NCBI GenBank assembly: GCA_019509685.1
Contig: JAEKLU010000250.1
Span: 1-10,117 of the forward strand
DNA length: 10,117 bases
Origin: Mesorhizobium sp.
GTDB taxonomy: Bacteria > Pseudomonadota > Alphaproteobacteria > Rhizobiales > Rhizobiaceae
Reading direction: 5' to 3'
Made by a program: the position numbers and the translations under genes
Notes under the pieces: model-generated
Told to the model about the DNA's origin: nothing
The model's input: the letters and a program-made list of their open reading frames with translations, nothing else
Database searches by the model: none
In this document: one piece after another, positions 1 through 6,923 of the stretch
How positions within the stretch are numbered: the first letter of the stretch is position 1
Layout: each line of letters starts with the position of its first letter

Positions 1-782
<782 letters not shown>

Positions 783-792
783 TTCGGCCTTC

Positions 793-987
793 CCTTCTCC
801 CCGTCACTATACGGGGAGAAGGTGCCCGAAGGGCGGATGAGGGGCGGCGCCGGCTTCGGTGATTGAATCGCCCTGGGCTTAGCGAGTGCACTGCCGAAGC
901 CCCAACCTCGCGCCTTATCTATCCACCATTGGCGCCGCCCCTCACCTGCCTGCCGGCATCCTCTCCCCGTGTAGTGACGGGGAGAGG
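793..987. repeat. RIME-like intergenic mosaic element: two inverted copies of a palindrome
   Basis: The gap between two convergent genes (783-1032) is almost filled by this structure. Left copy: an 11-bp perfect inverted repeat, 793-803 with 812-822 and an 8-base loop, followed by a GAAGGGCGGATGAGGGG-type tail. Right copy, in opposite orientation: a 10-bp perfect inverted repeat, 960-969 with 978-987, also with an 8-base loop, preceded by a tail related to the first. The inner ends also match: GAGGGGCGGCGCC at 839-851 is the exact reverse complement of 931-943. The whole is a large interrupted palindrome of about 195 bp. The motif resembles RIME elements known between genes in rhizobia (recalled from the literature, not searched). 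The hairpins could act as RNA 3' ends for both neighbouring messages, which is inference. Confidence 0.8.
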
Positions 988-1032
988 GGCGCTGTCGTCG
1001 ACGATTTCGCCAATCGCCAACGCCGCAGAAAC

Positions 1033-2061
1033 TTAGCCTCGACCAGGCACCACCAACACCTTGACCTCGCCCGGCGCGGGCGGATTGGCGATCACTTTTG
1101 CTGCCTCTTCAAGGCTGACCTCTTTCGAGATCAGCTTGTCGATCTCGATCGCGCCCGAGGCGATCAGTTGCGCCGCCCGGCCATGCGTGAACGGATTGAG
1201 GAAAGAGCCCAGCATCTTGAGCTCGCGAAACAACAGGTCGAACGGCTCGATCTCCACCTTCATGCCTTGCGGCACGACGCCGACAATGACGACCGTGCCG
1301 CCGGATCGCGCAATACGCACCGACTGGTCGACCGTGTCACGCACGCCGGCGCATTCGAGCACGACGCCGACCCCGCCGGGCACAAGTCCATTCGGCCCGG
1401 TTATGGCTCCGATCGGGTCGCCTGCACTGGGGTCGATTGTTGCAGTCGCGCCCAGCTCTTCGGCCAGCGCTCGGCGCGAGGCCTGCCGGGTCGACAGGAT
1501 AATGGTTGTTGCCCCGGCCAGCTTAGCCAATTGGACAATGAGCAGGCCGATAACGCCGCCGCCAAGCACCGCCACGCTCGCGCCCGGCCTGATCGCGGCT
1601 AGGTCGACGCCATGCAGGCAACAGGCCAGTGGCTCGCAAAAAGCCCCGTGTGTCGGCTTGAGATCTGCCGGCAGCTTGAACGCCTGCTTGTGCGGCATCA
1701 GCACATAATCGGCAAAGCCGCCGTCGCGATGGATGCCGATGGCGCGCAAATTGCTGCACAGATTGACGCGGCCGGCATGACAGTGGACGCAGCGGCCGCA
1801 GGCGATGTTGGGATCGCCGGTGACGCGGTCGCCGACCGCGATGCCGGGCACCGCGGCGCCGACAGCTTCGACGATGCCGGAGAACTCATGGCCGAGCGTT
1901 ACCGGCGGCGTGCAGGGGAACTCGCCATGGAACAAATGCCGGTCGGTGCCGCAGACGCCGCACGCCTCGATCCGGACGAGGACGTCTTCAGGACCGCAAA
2001 CGGGCTTGGGCACCTCACGCAGCGCAATCTTGCCCACCGCTTCCAGCCGCACGGCTTTCAT
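1033..2061 (-). CDS. Zinc-dependent medium-chain alcohol/polyol dehydrogenase (threonine/sorbitol dehydrogenase-like)
   Basis: This is a 342-residue cytosolic oxidoreductase of the MDR superfamily, usual length for the family, oxidising an alcohol or polyol with NAD(P). The ATG at 2061 was chosen because MKAVRLEAVGK is the normal family N-terminus and a GAGGG ribosome site lies 10 nt upstream; the frame is open further upstream but antisense to dctM. Catalytic zinc ligands are C37 in CGVCGTD, H58-E59 in GHEF, and probably E143 in CEPLACCLHG. The structural zinc site is C88, C91, C94 and C102. A Rossmann nucleotide motif GGGVIG lies at 167-172. The second strand ends at S190-T-R192 rather than the acidic residue typical of NAD-specific members, hinting at NADP use (weak inference). 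The gene lies 11 nt after dctM, so it is probably the third gene of the transporter operon and may act on the imported compound or its product. Substrate unknown. Confidence 0.9.
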   Translation of the reverse strand: MKAVRLEAVGKIALREVPKPVCGPEDVLVRIEACGVCGTDRHLFHGEFPCTPPVTLGHEFSGIVEAVGAAVPGIAVGDRVTGDPNIACGRCVHCHAGRVNLCSNLRAIGIHRDGGFADYVLMPHKQAFKLPADLKPTHGAFCEPLACCLHGVDLAAIRPGASVAVLGGGVIGLLIVQLAKLAGATTIILSTRQASRRALAEELGATATIDPSAGDPIGAITGPNGLVPGGVGVVLECAGVRDTVDQSVRIARSGGTVVIVGVVPQGMKVEIEPFDLLFRELKMLGSFLNPFTHGRAAQLIASGAIEIDKLISKEVSLEEAAKVIANPPAPGEVKVLVVPGRG

Positions 2062-2072
2062 GGCTCTTGCCC

Positions 2073-3863
2073 TCAGTTGAAGTTCGGCGGCTGTGACAGA
2101 TCGGGCGCGGGTGCGGCCGGCTTGGCCGGCGCATCGCCAAAGCTCGGCGGCTGCGACAGATCGGGTGTCCCGGGCGCAGCCGGCGCGGCGCCATTGGCCG
2201 GCGCCGAGCCATTGCCCGCGGGCTGCGCGCCGAATGGCGACATGCCGGGTACGTCGGGCACCTTGTAGTCGATCGTGCCCGGATCGACGGCGGCGCTCTT
2301 GTAGCGCATGACCATTTGCGGGAACGCGATGGTGAGCCCGATCATGATCACCTGGATGCAGACGAAGGGCACGGCTCCCCAATAGATCTGGCCGGTGGTG
2401 ACCGGGGCAATCTGCTTGCCGGTGATGCGGTCGAGATAGGGCACCCGGGCCGCAACCGAACGCAGATAGAACAGCGCGAAGCCGAAGGGCGGATGCATGA
2501 AGCTCGTTTGCATGTTGACGCCGAGCAGCACGCCGAACCAGATCAGGTCGATGCCGAGCTTGTCGGCGGCCGGCGCCAGAAGCGGCACGATGATGAAGGC
2601 GAGCTCGAAGAAATCGAGGAAGAAGGCGAGCACGAAGACCAGGATGTTGACGCCGATCAGGAACCCGGTCTCGCCGCCCGGCAGCGAGGTCAACAGGTGC
2701 TCGACCCAGATATGGCCGTTGACGCCGTAGAAGGTCAGCGAAAAGACGCGCGCGCCGATCAGGATGAACAGCACGAAGGAGGAAAGCCTGGTCGTCGAGG
2801 CCAGGGCCTGGTTGATGACGTCCCTCGACAGCCGGCCCTTGAGGCCCGCCATGATGAGCGCGCCGACAGCGCCCATGGCGCCGCCCTCGGTCGGCGTGGC
2901 GATGCCGAGGAAGATCGTGCCCAGCACCAGGAAGATCAGCGCCAGCGGCGGGATCAGCACGATGATCACCTGCTGCGCCAGCCTGGACATGACGTTGAGC
3001 TTCAGCCGCTGGTCGACGATCGCCGCCACATAGATGATGATGACGCCGACGGCGAAGCCGAGGATATCGGCATTGTCGCCCTGGGTCGGTGCAAGATAGC
3101 GATAGGCGCCGTAGGAGATCGCACCGGTAACCAGCAGCGCCACGATCAGCGACAGCACGCCATGACCGAGCGTGCGCGCCTCCAATGGCAGGGCCGGCAT
3201 CGAGTTCGGCCGGACGATCGACAGGATCAGGATGTAGCCCATGTAGAGGCCGGTGAGCACGAGACCGGGGATCAGCGCGCCGGCATACATGTCGCCGACC
3301 GAACGTCCCAGCTGATCGGCCAGCACGATCAGCACCAGCGAAGGCGGGATGATCTGGGCCAGCGTGCCGGAGGCTGCAATGACGCCCGAGGCGACCCTGC
3401 GGTCATAGCCGTAGCGCAGCATGATCGGCAAGGAGATCAGGCCCATGGCGATGACCGAAGCCGCCACCACGCCGGTCGTGGCGGCGAGCAGCGCGCCGAC
3501 GAAGATCACCGCATAGGCAAGCCCGCCGCGAATCGGTCCGAACAGCTGGCCGATCGTGTCGAGCAGGTCTTCCGCCATGCCGGATCGCTCCAGCACGATG
3601 CCCATGAAGGTGAAGAACGGTATCGCCAGCAGCGTATCGTTCGACATCACCCTGGTGCCGTAGAAATTGTCGGGCAGCGCGTGCAGCAACGGCCAGGCGA
3701 GATTGATCGAACCGCCGGAGTAGGGCGACAGCACCACGCCGATGAAAAAGAACATCAGCCCGTTGGCGGCCAGCGAAAAGGCGACGGGATAGCCGATCAA
3801 CAGGAAGACGATCAGCGAGGCGAACATGATCGGCGCCATGTTCTGCGCGATGAATTCGATCAC
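2073..3863 (-). CDS. TRAP transporter large permease subunit, DctM-like, with extra Pro/Ala-rich C-terminal tail
   Basis: This inner-membrane protein forms the substrate translocation channel of a TRAP importer. It has 596 residues, long for the family because of extra membrane segments around 235-315 and an appended tail. Membrane helices are dense from residue 10 to about 515. Recognisable motifs are ASGTLAQIIPPS (164-175), GIATPTEGGAMGAVGAL (320-336), the acidic membrane segment FFLDFFELAFIIVPLL (414-429) and HPPFGFALFYLR (457-468), typical of the FcbT3-type branch. From about 523 the chain is hydrophilic and rich in Pro, Ala and Gly, with PDLSQPPSF at 567-575 and PDLSQPPNF at 587-595. The start is GTG at 3863; its GTGA overlaps the dctQ stop by 4 nt, with GAGG 7 nt upstream, so translation is probably coupled to dctQ. 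The partner receptor is probably the convergent gene at 1-782. Confidence 0.93.
   Translation of the reverse strand: MIEFIAQNMAPIMFASLIVFLLIGYPVAFSLAANGLMFFFIGVVLSPYSGGSINLAWPLLHALPDNFYGTRVMSNDTLLAIPFFTFMGIVLERSGMAEDLLDTIGQLFGPIRGGLAYAVIFVGALLAATTGVVAASVIAMGLISLPIMLRYGYDRRVASGVIAASGTLAQIIPPSLVLIVLADQLGRSVGDMYAGALIPGLVLTGLYMGYILILSIVRPNSMPALPLEARTLGHGVLSLIVALLVTGAISYGAYRYLAPTQGDNADILGFAVGVIIIYVAAIVDQRLKLNVMSRLAQQVIIVLIPPLALIFLVLGTIFLGIATPTEGGAMGAVGALIMAGLKGRLSRDVINQALASTTRLSSFVLFILIGARVFSLTFYGVNGHIWVEHLLTSLPGGETGFLIGVNILVFVLAFFLDFFELAFIIVPLLAPAADKLGIDLIWFGVLLGVNMQTSFMHPPFGFALFYLRSVAARVPYLDRITGKQIAPVTTGQIYWGAVPFVCIQVIMIGLTIAFPQMVMRYKSAAVDPGTIDYKVPDVPGMSPFGAQPAGNGSAPANGAAPAAPGTPDLSQPPSFGDAPAKPAAPAPDLSQPPNFN
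2081..2165. repeat. Two in-frame 25-bp direct repeats encoding the dctM C-terminal tail
   Basis: The 25 bases at 2081-2105 recur at 2141-2165 with 2 mismatches, a period of 60 bases (20 codons), inside the 3' end of the large permease gene. Read on the minus strand they encode two PDLSQPP peptides separated by an Ala/Pro linker. This looks like a segmental duplication that lengthened the tail in frame. Confidence 0.8.
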
Positions 3864-4465
3864 GAGCGCACCTCGCCGGCGATCGCCTTGGCTTCTTCGG
3901 CCAGCGCCTCGGCCTCGAGCTTGGCCTGGTCATGCACCGAGACGAAGGGATTGGGATCGTCCATGTCGCCGCGCATGATGGCGATCTTCTTGATGATCTC
4001 GGAAGTCCCTTGCAGCGCCAGGAGGAAGAAGCCGACGAGCAGGATCGCCTTCGCCGGCCAGACGATCAGGCCGCCGGCATTGGTCGACATCTCGCCGCTG
4101 CGGAAGGACAGCGACACATAAGGCACGAAATAGATCACCATCAGCACGACGAACGGCATCAGGAAGAAGAGATGGCCGAGCAGGTCGATCCAGTGCTGCA
4201 CGCGGCGCGACCACATGCCGTAGACGATGTCGATGCGGATATGGTCGTTCTGCTTCAGCGTATAGGCGGCGGCCAGCATGAAAGCGGCGCCGAACAGATA
4301 CCATTGCAGCTCCAGCCAGGCGTTGGAGGATGTGTCGAATACCTTGCGGATGATGGCGTTGCCGGCACTGACCAGGATCGCGAACAGGATCAGCCACGAA
4401 ATCCAACGGCCGATGAATTCATTGACGCGGTCGATCGTCCTGGAAAGAGCGAGCAGCCCTGCCAT
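3860..4465 (-). CDS. TRAP transporter small permease subunit, DctQ-like
   Basis: This is a 201-residue inner-membrane protein that pairs with the large permease and receptor of a TRAP importer. Four membrane segments are visible, near residues 22-40, 53-70, 94-117 and 136-152. The family signature is ELQWYLFGAAFMLAAAYTLK (51-70) followed by NDHIRIDIV (73-81). The ATG at 4465 gives the expected N-terminus and has GGAGG (complement of 4473-4477) 7 nt upstream; the frame is open much further upstream but that part is antisense to the neighbouring gene. After the last helix there is a charged Ala/Glu-rich helix (about 180-198). The gene is the first of the operon dctQ-dctM-dehydrogenase. The sequence fits the FcbT2/TakQ branch, matching the receptor at 1-782. 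Confidence 0.92.
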   Translation of the reverse strand: MAGLLALSRTIDRVNEFIGRWISWLILFAILVSAGNAIIRKVFDTSSNAWLELQWYLFGAAFMLAAAYTLKQNDHIRIDIVYGMWSRRVQHWIDLLGHLFFLMPFVVLMVIYFVPYVSLSFRSGEMSTNAGGLIVWPAKAILLVGFFLLALQGTSEIIKKIAIMRGDMDDPNPFVSVHDQAKLEAEALAEEAKAIAGEVRS

Positions 4466-4534
4466 GCATTTTCCTCCCTGATGCCCGTGACGCGCCCGAT
4501 TCCCCCATTTTATCGGCGCGCCGGTTGGCCCAAC

Positions 4535-4563
4535 GATATGCAGTGCGTGGTCCGGCAGGTCAA
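4535..4563 (-). promoter_or_regulatory. Candidate sigma-70-like promoter for the dctQ operon
   Basis: On the minus strand TTGACC (4563-4558) and CATATC (4540-4535) are separated by 17 bases. The -35 box matches 5 of 6 consensus bases, the -10 only 3 of 6. Transcription would start near 4528, giving a leader of about 63 nt with the GGAGG site. The palindrome CGGCGCGCCG at 4514-4523 falls in the early leader and could be an operator or be incidental. The site lies just beyond the livH terminator, where a promoter for this operon is expected. Prediction only. Confidence 0.35.
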
Positions 4564-4570
4564 CATGGCA

Positions 4571-4596
4571 AAGCCCGCGTCGACGAACGCGGGCTT
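4571..4596 (-). terminator. Hairpin terminator downstream of the livH-like gene
   Basis: A perfect 9-bp GC-rich inverted repeat, AAGCCCGCG (4571-4579) and CGCGGGCTT (4588-4596), encloses an 8-base loop. In minus-strand RNA the stem is followed by a short U run (three in a row including the stem end) and then mixed sequence, so the U tract is weak. It lies 60 bases past the livH stop and before the dctQ promoter region, as expected for a terminator separating the two units. Confidence 0.6.
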
Positions 4597-4656
4597 CAGG
4601 CAGGCAGCCTGAACCGCCGACTGACCACGCGTCATGCAACCAAAGTCTGAGGGAAA

Positions 4657-5562
4657 TCAGGCGATCTTGGCCTGGTCGCGGTTGCCGCCGACCAGCACCA
4701 GCATGGCGACGAGGAAGAGATAGATCCACGCATCGCGCCATTCGAGCGGGAAATAGCCGGCCCACAGCGATTCGGCCATGCCGAAGGCGGCTGCACCCAA
4801 CGCTGCCCTGAGCGGGGAGAGATAGCCGCCCACCGCGGTCACGAACAGGATCTTGAGGCCATAGACCAGGCCGGTGCCGAAGCTGACATTGCCGTAGTAG
4901 AGGCCGGCAAGCACGCCGGCAAAAGCCGCGCAAAAACCGCCATAGAGCACGGCGCGGCGGAACACAGCGCGCACGTCGACGCCGCACATCGCCGCCGCCT
5001 TCGGGTCGTCCGAGACGGCGCGCCAGGCGCGGCCGAAGCGCGAATGCGTAAACAGCCAGGCGGCCAGCGCCACCACCGCGATCACGGCCGCGCAGTCGAG
5101 CAGCTGGATGACGGTGAGCGTGACCTTGAAGCCGTCGCCTTCGGCGAAGATCACCGGATAGGCGAGCATCGGCGGCAGCCACAAATCATGCGTATCGGCG
5201 GCGATGCGGCTCGCCTCCGACAGAAACAGCAAGATGCCGAGCGTCGTCACCACGATGGCGTTGGGCGAGCGGTCCGCCAGCCTTTCGAACACGCTGCGCG
5301 ACAGGATGTGGCTGACCAGCGCGGCATAGAGCAGGGCGGCGACCACACCGAGCGCGACTGCGGCGGACAACGTCAGCCACAACGCCTGATAGCCGAAGGC
5401 CGCGGTCAGGATCATCGTCTGGCCGCAAAAGGCAAACAGCGCGCCATAGGCGAGGTTGGTGCGATGCAGGATGCCGTTGGTCAGCACATAGCCGAAGGCA
5501 AGCAGCGCATAGAGCGCGCCCGAATGCAGCCCGTTCAGCATCTGCTGGAAGAAATAGAGCAT
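4657..5562 (-). CDS. LivH-type branched-chain amino acid ABC transporter permease (orphan)
   Basis: This is a 301-residue inner-membrane permease of the branched-chain amino acid (HAAT) ABC class. Its N-terminus MLYFFQQMLNGLHSGALYAL, the segment GYVLTNGILHRTNLAYGALF and the cytoplasmic coupling loop GRAWRAVSDDPKAAAMCGVD (177-196), which contacts the ATPase in this family, are typical. About eight hydrophobic segments are present. ATG 5562 was chosen over the longer frame from 5610 because LivH proteins begin at this point; the ribosome site is weak (GGGGAT, 5 nt before the ATG). No LivM, LivG, LivF or binding-protein gene is adjacent: it is preceded by a divergent regulator and followed by a terminator, then an unrelated TRAP operon. 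The frame is intact and the coupling loop is kept, so it is not obviously decaying; it probably borrows partners encoded elsewhere (inference). Substrate unknown. Confidence 0.9.
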   Translation of the reverse strand: MLYFFQQMLNGLHSGALYALLAFGYVLTNGILHRTNLAYGALFAFCGQTMILTAAFGYQALWLTLSAAVALGVVAALLYAALVSHILSRSVFERLADRSPNAIVVTTLGILLFLSEASRIAADTHDLWLPPMLAYPVIFAEGDGFKVTLTVIQLLDCAAVIAVVALAAWLFTHSRFGRAWRAVSDDPKAAAMCGVDVRAVFRRAVLYGGFCAAFAGVLAGLYYGNVSFGTGLVYGLKILFVTAVGGYLSPLRAALGAAAFGMAESLWAGYFPLEWRDAWIYLFLVAMLVLVGGNRDQAKIA

Positions 5563-5610
5563 GCGACATCCCCGGGTCAGCGCGATGCGGCCCGTTTCAG
5601 AACGTCGCAT

Positions 5611-5655
5611 CCGGAATCTAACTTGTCAAATACGTTTTATCGGTTAGATTTCCGG
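5611..5655. promoter_or_regulatory. Inverted-repeat operator candidate between livH and the CGNR regulator gene
   Basis: AATCTAAC (5615-5622) and GTTAGATT (5643-5650) are a perfect 8-bp inverted repeat separated by 20 bases. It extends outward with CCGG at 5611-5614 and 5652-5655, allowing one extra T in the right arm. The element lies in the only gap between the divergent livH and CGNR genes and is more AT-rich than its surroundings. It contains TTGTCA (+ strand, 5624-5629) and, on the complement, an exact TTGACA (5629-5624). Arm centres are 28 bp apart, close to a multiple of the helical turn and fitting a dimeric or paired binding mode. The right arm ends one base before the CGNR start. 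It is a plausible site for autoregulation and divergent control by the CGNR protein; binding itself is inferred. Confidence 0.55.
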
Positions 5656-5656
5656 C

Positions 5657-6265
5657 ATGGCAGTCTCCTGGACACCGCATCGCTTCACCGGCGGCATTCT
5701 CGCGCTCGACACCGCGAACACCGTCGTGCTGCGCAATGATCGCAAGTCGACCTTCGATCGTTTCGACGACAGGGTTGAGATCGCCCGCTTCGCCGACGCG
5801 GCAAGCGGGTTTCGCGCCACTGAACTCGGCGGCCGGCGGCTTGCGGCGCCGGAGCCGGCCGGCATCTCTTCGATCGTGCTTTCGATCCGCGAGGCGACCG
5901 ACCGGCTGTTTCGCCATGCCGCTTTGAATGGGGCGATCGCCACCGACCATCTGCCGGATTTCCTGACCGCCTGCGCCAAGGGGCTTGCCGGCAATTCGAC
6001 CGAGATCGGCGCGCCGGGGAAGCCGTTCGGCGATCCGGCGACACCGATTGCTTTCGAAACGGCTTTGGCGGTTTCGGCGCTGTCCTTGCTGCAGGACGAC
6101 ACGGTCGCCCGCCTCAGGATCTGTCCCAATTGCCACTGGCTGTTTGCCGACCGCAGCCGCAATTCCAGTCGCCTGTGGTGCGATATGAAAGTGTGCGGCA
6201 ATCGCCAGAAGGCAAGCCGTTTTTATCGCCGCCGCGCCGCGGCCAGGGAGGTCCCCAATGCCTAA
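5657..6265 (+). CDS. ABATE/CGNR zinc-finger protein, putative transcriptional regulator
   Basis: This 202-residue protein matches the two-part family with an N-terminal ABATE domain (about 10-150; LDTANTVV near 17-24 is typical) and a C-terminal CGNR zinc finger. The finger contains RLRICPNCHWLF (152-163) and WCDMKVCGNR (174-183), with likely zinc ligands C156, C159, C175 and C180. It is followed by a very basic tail (QKASRFYRRRAAAREV) suitable for nucleic-acid contact. Family members are annotated as putative stress-type transcription regulators, with few studied. Length is normal. The ATG at 5657 has no recognisable Shine-Dalgarno sequence; the bases just before it are the right arm of the inverted repeat. 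The gene is divergent from livH and overlaps the following lipoprotein gene by 8 nt, so regulator and lipoprotein form one unit. A role in controlling livH is inference from position. Confidence 0.88.
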   Translation: MAVSWTPHRFTGGILALDTANTVVLRNDRKSTFDRFDDRVEIARFADAASGFRATELGGRRLAAPEPAGISSIVLSIREATDRLFRHAALNGAIATDHLPDFLTACAKGLAGNSTEIGAPGKPFGDPATPIAFETALAVSALSLLQDDTVARLRICPNCHWLFADRSRNSSRLWCDMKVCGNRQKASRFYRRRAAAREVPNA

Positions 6266-6788
6266 CAGATTTTCGCGCTCGATCGCCCTTGGCGTCGCCT
6301 TGATTGCGGCGATAACGCTCGGCGCCTGCCGTGACACCGGCCAGGACCAGCTTTTTGCCATTTCCGGCAAGCTGTTCGAATTCAATTACAGGCTGGCGAT
6401 CGCCACCTATGTCATCACGCTGAAGCCACTGCGGCCGATGGTCGACGGCCAGGTCGCGGTCGTCAGCTTCCAGAACCCGGCCGGCGGCGATCCGCTCATC
6501 GTCAACCAGAAGATCTGGCCGAAGCTGCCGCATATCACGCTCACCAGCCCGCCGCTCACTTGCGTGGTCAAGGACAAGCCTTATTCCGTCTCGATCCGCA
6601 TCCAGGATGCGAGCGGCGCCTTGCTGCAAAGCATCGACACCACGATGACCTCGTCCGAGGACCAGACGATGCTGCCGGACCGGCCGCTGGTGATCGGGCC
6701 GAACTACGAGCTCAACGCCGACCTTGCCGGCCATCCCGACGGCAAGCTGCCCGGCGAGCCGAAGCCGGATTGCTCCAAGGCTACCTGA
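6258..6788 (+). CDS. Predicted lipoprotein of unknown function
   Basis: This 176-residue protein has a short basic N-terminus (MPNRFSR), a hydrophobic segment (9-21) and a lipobox LGAC at 21-24, so it should be cleaved before C24 and lipid-anchored facing the periplasm. The mature part of about 153 residues looks like a beta-rich domain (alternating stretches such as QVAVVSFQNPAGG and PYSVSIRIQDASG) with two further cysteines, C102 and C172, that could form a disulfide. The C-terminus is Pro/Lys-rich. No family was recognised. A strong ribosome site AGGGAGG (6245-6251) lies 6 nt before the ATG, inside the CGNR gene, and the two genes overlap by 8 nt, so they are co-transcribed and probably translationally coupled. 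Terminator structures follow. Its position suggests a cell-envelope role linked to whatever the regulator senses, which is speculative. Confidence 0.8.
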   Translation: MPNRFSRSIALGVALIAAITLGACRDTGQDQLFAISGKLFEFNYRLAIATYVITLKPLRPMVDGQVAVVSFQNPAGGDPLIVNQKIWPKLPHITLTSPPLTCVVKDKPYSVSIRIQDASGALLQSIDTTMTSSEDQTMLPDRPLVIGPNYELNADLAGHPDGKLPGEPKPDCSKAT

Positions 6789-6804
6789 AACGCGCAGCGT
6801 TGGA

Positions 6805-6848
6805 GCAATTCCAGGAAAAGTGTGACGCGGTTTTCCGTCCGGAATTGC
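6805..6848. repeat. REP-like interrupted palindrome
   Basis: GCAATTCC (6805-6812) pairs with GGAATTGC (6841-6848), and inside it GGAAAA (6814-6819) pairs with TTTTCC (6831-6836), giving a long imperfect hairpin just after the lipoprotein gene. The composition (GAGCAATTCC, then TTTTCCG, then GGAATTGCG) resembles a short interspersed palindromic repeat common between genes in Mesorhizobium and relatives. That resemblance is recalled and was not searched. Confidence 0.6.
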
Positions 6849-6851
6849 GTC

Positions 6852-6923
6852 AAAACAAAAAAGATGGAGTGGTCCGCCGTTTCCGTGAAACGGTGGACCG
6901 CTCTATCGCGAAATTTTTGTTCT
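6852..6923 (+). terminator. Strong rho-independent terminator with A-rich left and T-rich right flanks
   Basis: The central stem pairs 6863-6882 with 6888-6907, 20 positions around a 5-base loop, including 3 G-U wobbles. The wobbles (6876/6894, 6870/6900, 6866/6904) pair only in + strand RNA and would be C-A mismatches in minus-strand RNA, so the hairpin is best formed by a + transcript. An A-rich run (6852-6862) precedes the stem and a T-rich run (6914-6923) follows; 6854-6861 can pair with 6914-6921 and extend the helix. It lies 64 bases past the lipoprotein stop and should end the CGNR-lipoprotein message. The A-rich side could also give weak termination on the other strand. Confidence 0.75.

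Noticed and set aside
886..1602. Plus-strand frame starting in the palindrome and running antisense to the dehydrogenase
   Set aside because: It covers the RIME-like repeat and the complement of conserved MDR sequence, and its translation is Arg/His/Asp-rich shadow.
2062..2382. N-terminal extension of the zinc dehydrogenase frame
   Set aside because: It overlaps the 3' end of dctM in another frame and is Arg-rich without family likeness; the internal ATG at 2061 has a ribosome site and a family-typical N-terminus.
2316..4121. 601-codon open frame on the + strand
   Set aside because: Antisense to the dctM and dctQ genes. The product is extremely rich in His, Asp, Arg and Gln, which is the usual look of a shadow of membrane-protein codons.
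4514..4523. CGGCGCGCCG palindrome as an operator for dctQ
   Set aside because: It is short and GC-only in GC-rich DNA, so chance occurrence is likely; mentioned only within the promoter entry.
4466..5182. N-terminal extension of the dctQ frame
   Set aside because: It runs through the terminator and out of frame into livH; the translation is low-complexity Arg/Ala-rich. The ATG at 4465 with GGAGG is the real start.
5563..5610. Longer livH start with 16 extra residues (MRRSETGRIALTRGCR)
   Set aside because: The added residues are polar and unlike LivH N-termini, and the longer start would shorten the divergent promoter gap. It is not excluded by sequence alone.
5618..6734. Minus-strand frames antisense to the CGNR and lipoprotein genes
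   Set aside because: No family motifs and no ribosome sites; the + strand genes have a zinc-finger signature and a lipobox.
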